From the NCBI RefSeq assembly GCF_022538055.1, contig NZ_JAKZAM010000003.1:124001-188000 (forward strand): a stretch of 64,000 bases of DNA. Direction: 5' to 3'. The translations under genes were made by a program, and so were the position numbers. Positions 61,143 to 64,000 of this stretch are shown piece after piece; position 1 is the stretch's first letter; each line of letters begins with the position of its first letter. The notes below the pieces were generated by a model. The model had not been told where the DNA came from. It did not search any database and saw only the letters and a list, made by a program, of their open reading frames with translations. The DNA is from Cognataquiflexum nitidum (lineage in GTDB: Bacteria; Bacteroidota; Bacteroidia; Cytophagales; Cyclobacteriaceae).

Positions 61143-64000
61143 ATGAAATATGCCCGATTGCCATTATTATTTTTACCGCTGTACATCCTGATTTCATGTT
61201 CCCAAAAAACTGATTTAAAGCAAACATTACCCCTTTTTGAAAGTCTGAGTCCAAAAACAACAGGCATAGATTTCACCAATACATTGGACGAAACAGAGGA
61301 ATTCAACATCATTGAATACCTCTATTTCTATAATGGAGGCGGAGTGGCTGTTGGAGACATCAATAATGATGGGCTGTTGGATATCTATCTCTCCTCCAAC
61401 CAACTTCCAAACAAACTTTTCCTCAACAAAGGAAATATGGCCTTTGAGGATATTACGGCACAAAGTGGAGTGGGATCGCCCGGGCCCTGGAAGACAGGCA
61501 TCAGCATGGTTGATATCAATGGTGACGGGCTATTGGACATCTATGTTTGCAGACTCGGGGATTGGAAGGGAGTCAAAGGCAAAAACGAGCTATACATCAA
61601 CAACGGAGACCTGACATTTACGGAAAGTGCCAATAAATATGGTTTGGATTTTCAGGGATTCAGTACCCAAGCAGCATTTTTTGATTTTGACCGAGACGGT
61701 GATCTCGACATGTACCTTCTCAACCATGCCGTTCACACAGAGAACAGCTACGGCAGGGCTTCACTCCGCTACATGGACAGCGGCCCTGAAGGAGACAGGC
61801 TCTATAGAAACAATGCGGAAAAGGGAGAACTGAAGTTTACTCCTGTGACCAATGAAGCAGGGATTTATTCCAGTCAGATAGGCTACGGCTTGGGAATCGG
61901 AATAGCAGACCTCAATAACGACGGGTGGCCTGACATTTATGTGTCCAATGATTTCAATGAAAATGACTACCTCTACATCAATCAGGCCGATGGAACCTTC
62001 AAAGAATCCAGCAAAGAAGCCTTAAGCTATATGAGTAGGTTTTCGATGGGAAATGATTTGGCTGATTTCAACAATGACGGATGGATTGACATCATAAGTC
62101 TTGACATGTTACCGGAGGACGAAATCGTCCAAAAAATGTCTGCCGCCGAAGACAGCTATGAAATATACCAACTCAAACTGAATTTCGGTTACGGCAGACA
62201 GACTACCCGAAACAGCCTGCAGCTAAACAATGCTAACGGCACTTTTTCGGAAATAAGCCAACTTGCAGGAGTCAATGCCACAGACTGGAGTTGGTCCCCT
62301 TTGTTCGCGGATTTTGACAATGACGGTTGGAAGGATTTGTTTATTTCCAATGGCATTGCACGCCGGCCAAATGATATGGATTATATCAACTTCATCACCA
62401 ATCCCGAAATAAGAGATGGACTGGTACAAAGACCAGATATCAGCGATTTGAAAATTTCGGGTCAGATGCCTCCCGGAGAAGTTCCCAATTATTTTTTCAG
62501 AAATTCGGGAAACCTGACATTTGAAAATGTAAGTGAGGCTTGGGGAATAACCGAAGCTACGATTTCCAATGGGGCAGTCTATGCTGACTTGGACAATGAC
62601 GGAGATCTTGATTTGATAGTCAACCATATCAATCAACCCTCCGAAATATATGAAAACAAGCTGAATCAATTTACAAATGGTGAAAAACCATCCTTTCTGA
62701 AAATCAGGTTTGATGGATCAGGAAACAATAAGTTTGGGATCGGGGTGAGGGTAGAGGCCTACTTAGGTGATGCGAAAATCATTCAGGAAAACTTCACTAC
62801 AAGAGGATTCCAGTCTTCCGTTGCGCCGGAGATCAATTTGGGATTGGGAAAAGCTACTAATATTGATTCTCTAAAAGTTATTTGGCCTTCAGGGAAGAGA
62901 GAAACTTTCCTCAACCTAGAAGTAAACAAACTGATTACCGTAAAAGAGGAAAATGCATTGCTTGTCTCCATTCCCAAAATTGAAAAAAAGCTTTTTTTAA
63001 CCCAAAAACTCAGTTCGGAGGAAACAGGCTTGGATTTTTTACACGTAGAGGACGATTACAATGACTTCAACAAAGAGCCCCTCCTGCCTCACAAACTTTC
63101 TCATGAAGGACCTGCATTAGCCACTGGGGATGTCAATGGAGATGGATTGGAAGACATATTTATCGGTGGGGCATTAGGTCAGGAGTCAGTTCTATTCCTC
63201 CAAAACAAAAACGGAAAATTTCAGAAGTCTCTGCAAGCGGTTTTTGAAAAAGGCTTGGAATCCGAAGATACCTATGCTGCCTTTGTGCAAAGTGACACAA
63301 AGGAATTTGCAAATTTACTTTTGCTGAATGGAGGAAACAATCCTTCAATTCCACATTCCAATAAAATCCATCAAAATCACGGTTCATATTTCGAATCAAT
63401 TGATCTTCCTATTGATCCGGAAATCCAATATGTAATAGCACTTCCACAAGATTTAGATGGCGATGGTTTGGAGGATTTGTTTGTAGGTGGAAGGAATGTC
63501 ACAGGGAAATATGGACAGCTTCCCAGAAGTTATATCCTCAAGAACAGTGGAAATGGAACCTACATGGATATCACTTCCCAAATGGCACCTGACTTAGCCA
63601 CTATCGGAATGGTCAAGTCCGCTGCTTGGGTAGACTTGGATCAGGATGGTAATATGGATTTGGTTGTGACCGGAGAATGGATGCCGATCAGCATTTTGAT
63701 GCACCGCAATGGGAAATTGGTCAACGAAACTGAAAAATTCGGGTTAGCCAATACTTCAGGCTGGTGGAATACGGTAGAAATTGGAGATTTGAACGGAGAT
63801 GGTTTCCCGGATTTGGTACTAGGAAATCTTGGATTGAACAGCCGGCTAAAAGCCTCCACAGAAGCACCTGTAAGGATGTATGTCAGGGACTTTGACGGAA
63901 ACGGCAGTCTAGAACAAATCCTGACTTACCAAAATAAAGGCAAAGAATATACCATCGCCACACGGGATGAATTGGTGAAGCAAATACCAGTGCTCAAAAA
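61143..64000 (+). CDS. VCBS/FG-GAP repeat lipoprotein with ASPIC/UnbV domain (CRTAC1-like), partial
   Basis: The frame starts at ATG 61143 and is still open at the right edge (952 codons). A lipoprotein signal ends LYILISC (Cys19). Then come many calcium-binding FG-GAP/VCBS repeats with DxNxDGxxD loops: DINNDGLLDIYL, DINGDGLLDIYV, DFDRDGDLDMYL, DLNNDGWPDIYV, DFNNDGWIDIIS, DFDNDGWKDLFI, DLDNDGDLDLIV. An ASPIC/UnbV-type domain follows (FGIGVRVEAYLGD, NLGLGKA, LKVIWPSGKRETF; about residues 525-600), and then a second set of repeats (DVNGDGLEDIFI, DLDGDGLEDLFV, DLNGDGFPDLVL). Such proteins often accompany SusC/SusD loci and are thought to bind substrates at the surface. Its end lies outside the window. 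Confidence 0.9.
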   Translation, partial: MKYARLPLLFLPLYILISCSQKTDLKQTLPLFESLSPKTTGIDFTNTLDETEEFNIIEYLYFYNGGGVAVGDINNDGLLDIYLSSNQLPNKLFLNKGNMAFEDITAQSGVGSPGPWKTGISMVDINGDGLLDIYVCRLGDWKGVKGKNELYINNGDLTFTESANKYGLDFQGFSTQAAFFDFDRDGDLDMYLLNHAVHTENSYGRASLRYMDSGPEGDRLYRNNAEKGELKFTPVTNEAGIYSSQIGYGLGIGIADLNNDGWPDIYVSNDFNENDYLYINQADGTFKESSKEALSYMSRFSMGNDLADFNNDGWIDIISLDMLPEDEIVQKMSAAEDSYEIYQLKLNFGYGRQTTRNSLQLNNANGTFSEISQLAGVNATDWSWSPLFADFDNDGWKDLFISNGIARRPNDMDYINFITNPEIRDGLVQRPDISDLKISGQMPPGEVPNYFFRNSGNLTFENVSEAWGITEATISNGAVYADLDNDGDLDLIVNHINQPSEIYENKLNQFTNGEKPSFLKIRFDGSGNNKFGIGVRVEAYLGDAKIIQENFTTRGFQSSVAPEINLGLGKATNIDSLKVIWPSGKRETFLNLEVNKLITVKEENALLVSIPKIEKKLFLTQKLSSEETGLDFLHVEDDYNDFNKEPLLPHKLSHEGPALATGDVNGDGLEDIFIGGALGQESVLFLQNKNGKFQKSLQAVFEKGLESEDTYAAFVQSDTKEFANLLLLNGGNNPSIPHSNKIHQNHGSYFESIDLPIDPEIQYVIALPQDLDGDGLEDLFVGGRNVTGKYGQLPRSYILKNSGNGTYMDITSQMAPDLATIGMVKSAAWVDLDQDGNMDLVVTGEWMPISILMHRNGKLVNETEKFGLANTSGWWNTVEIGDLNGDGFPDLVLGNLGLNSRLKASTEAPVRMYVRDFDGNGSLEQILTYQNKGKEYTIATRDELVKQIPVLK

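Overview
The window looks like chromosome of a Bacteroidota bacterium, most likely order Cytophagales and close to Cyclobacteriaceae (Algoriphagus-like). The evidence is two SusC/SusD nutrient-uptake loci, a protein with a type IX secretion C-terminal domain, bacillithiol synthesis (BshC), stand-alone MnmD, DUF4834 and DUF4105 proteins, a CarB without its C-terminal allosteric domain, and several -7 boxes of the Bacteroidota form TAnnTTTG. Species-level placement is inference. No phage, transposase, CRISPR array or rRNA was seen, and no canonical tRNA.

Layout. 0-5.5 kb: a truncated gene end, a CotH-like secreted protein, an orphan Pycsar-type (DUF5706) membrane protein, a PNPOx-fold flavoprotein and ClpB. 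6-9.5 kb: a large hybrid histidine kinase and DUF4834. 9.5-13.3 kb: carB and a divergent peptide deformylase. 13.5-20.1 kb: 2-oxoglutarate dehydrogenase genes (odhA, odhB, lpdA), with a four-helix-bundle gene between odhB and lpdA. 20.6-26.6 kb: first SusC/SusD/lipoprotein operon. 27.6-30.3 kb: outer-membrane barrel, 5-formyl-THF cyclo-ligase and bshC. 30.5-33.2 kb: copper ATPase and an HMA chaperone. 33.3-35.8 kb: M16 peptidase, ispF, mnmD. 36-40.4 kb: a 1457-residue AsmA-like protein. 40.5-41.4 kb: two tandem tRNA-like RNA genes, each with promoter-like box and terminator. 41.7-47.9 kb: rluD, a PLP desulfhydrase, an AlbA_2 protein, uvrB, DUF4105. 48-54.7 kb: a T9SS cargo protein, then gntP, ridA and an M19 dipeptidase, probably a D-amino-acid or peptide-derivative catabolic set, separated by a striking GATAT array. 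55.7-64 kb: second SusC/SusD locus, a lipoprotein and a truncated VCBS/CRTAC1-type lipoprotein.

The genes are mostly ordinary. The unexplained signal lies between them. Three things stand out: (1) two related minus-strand RNAs at 40.6 and 41.3 kb with a tRNA acceptor/T-arm half but no normal anticodon domain; (2) a 950-bp array built from GATAT words spaced 10, 11 or 14 bp, organised in 92-bp units with 81-bp variants that lack one 11-bp word, part of which is duplicated exactly (238 bp) on both sides of ridA; (3) many other intergenic tracts built the same way from other short words (TCTCGG, AGTAC, CTCAAAT, GGAAGTT, TTGT, TATTTCTAC).

Coordinates, motifs and repeats were read by eye. Family names rest on remembered family signatures, not on a database search.
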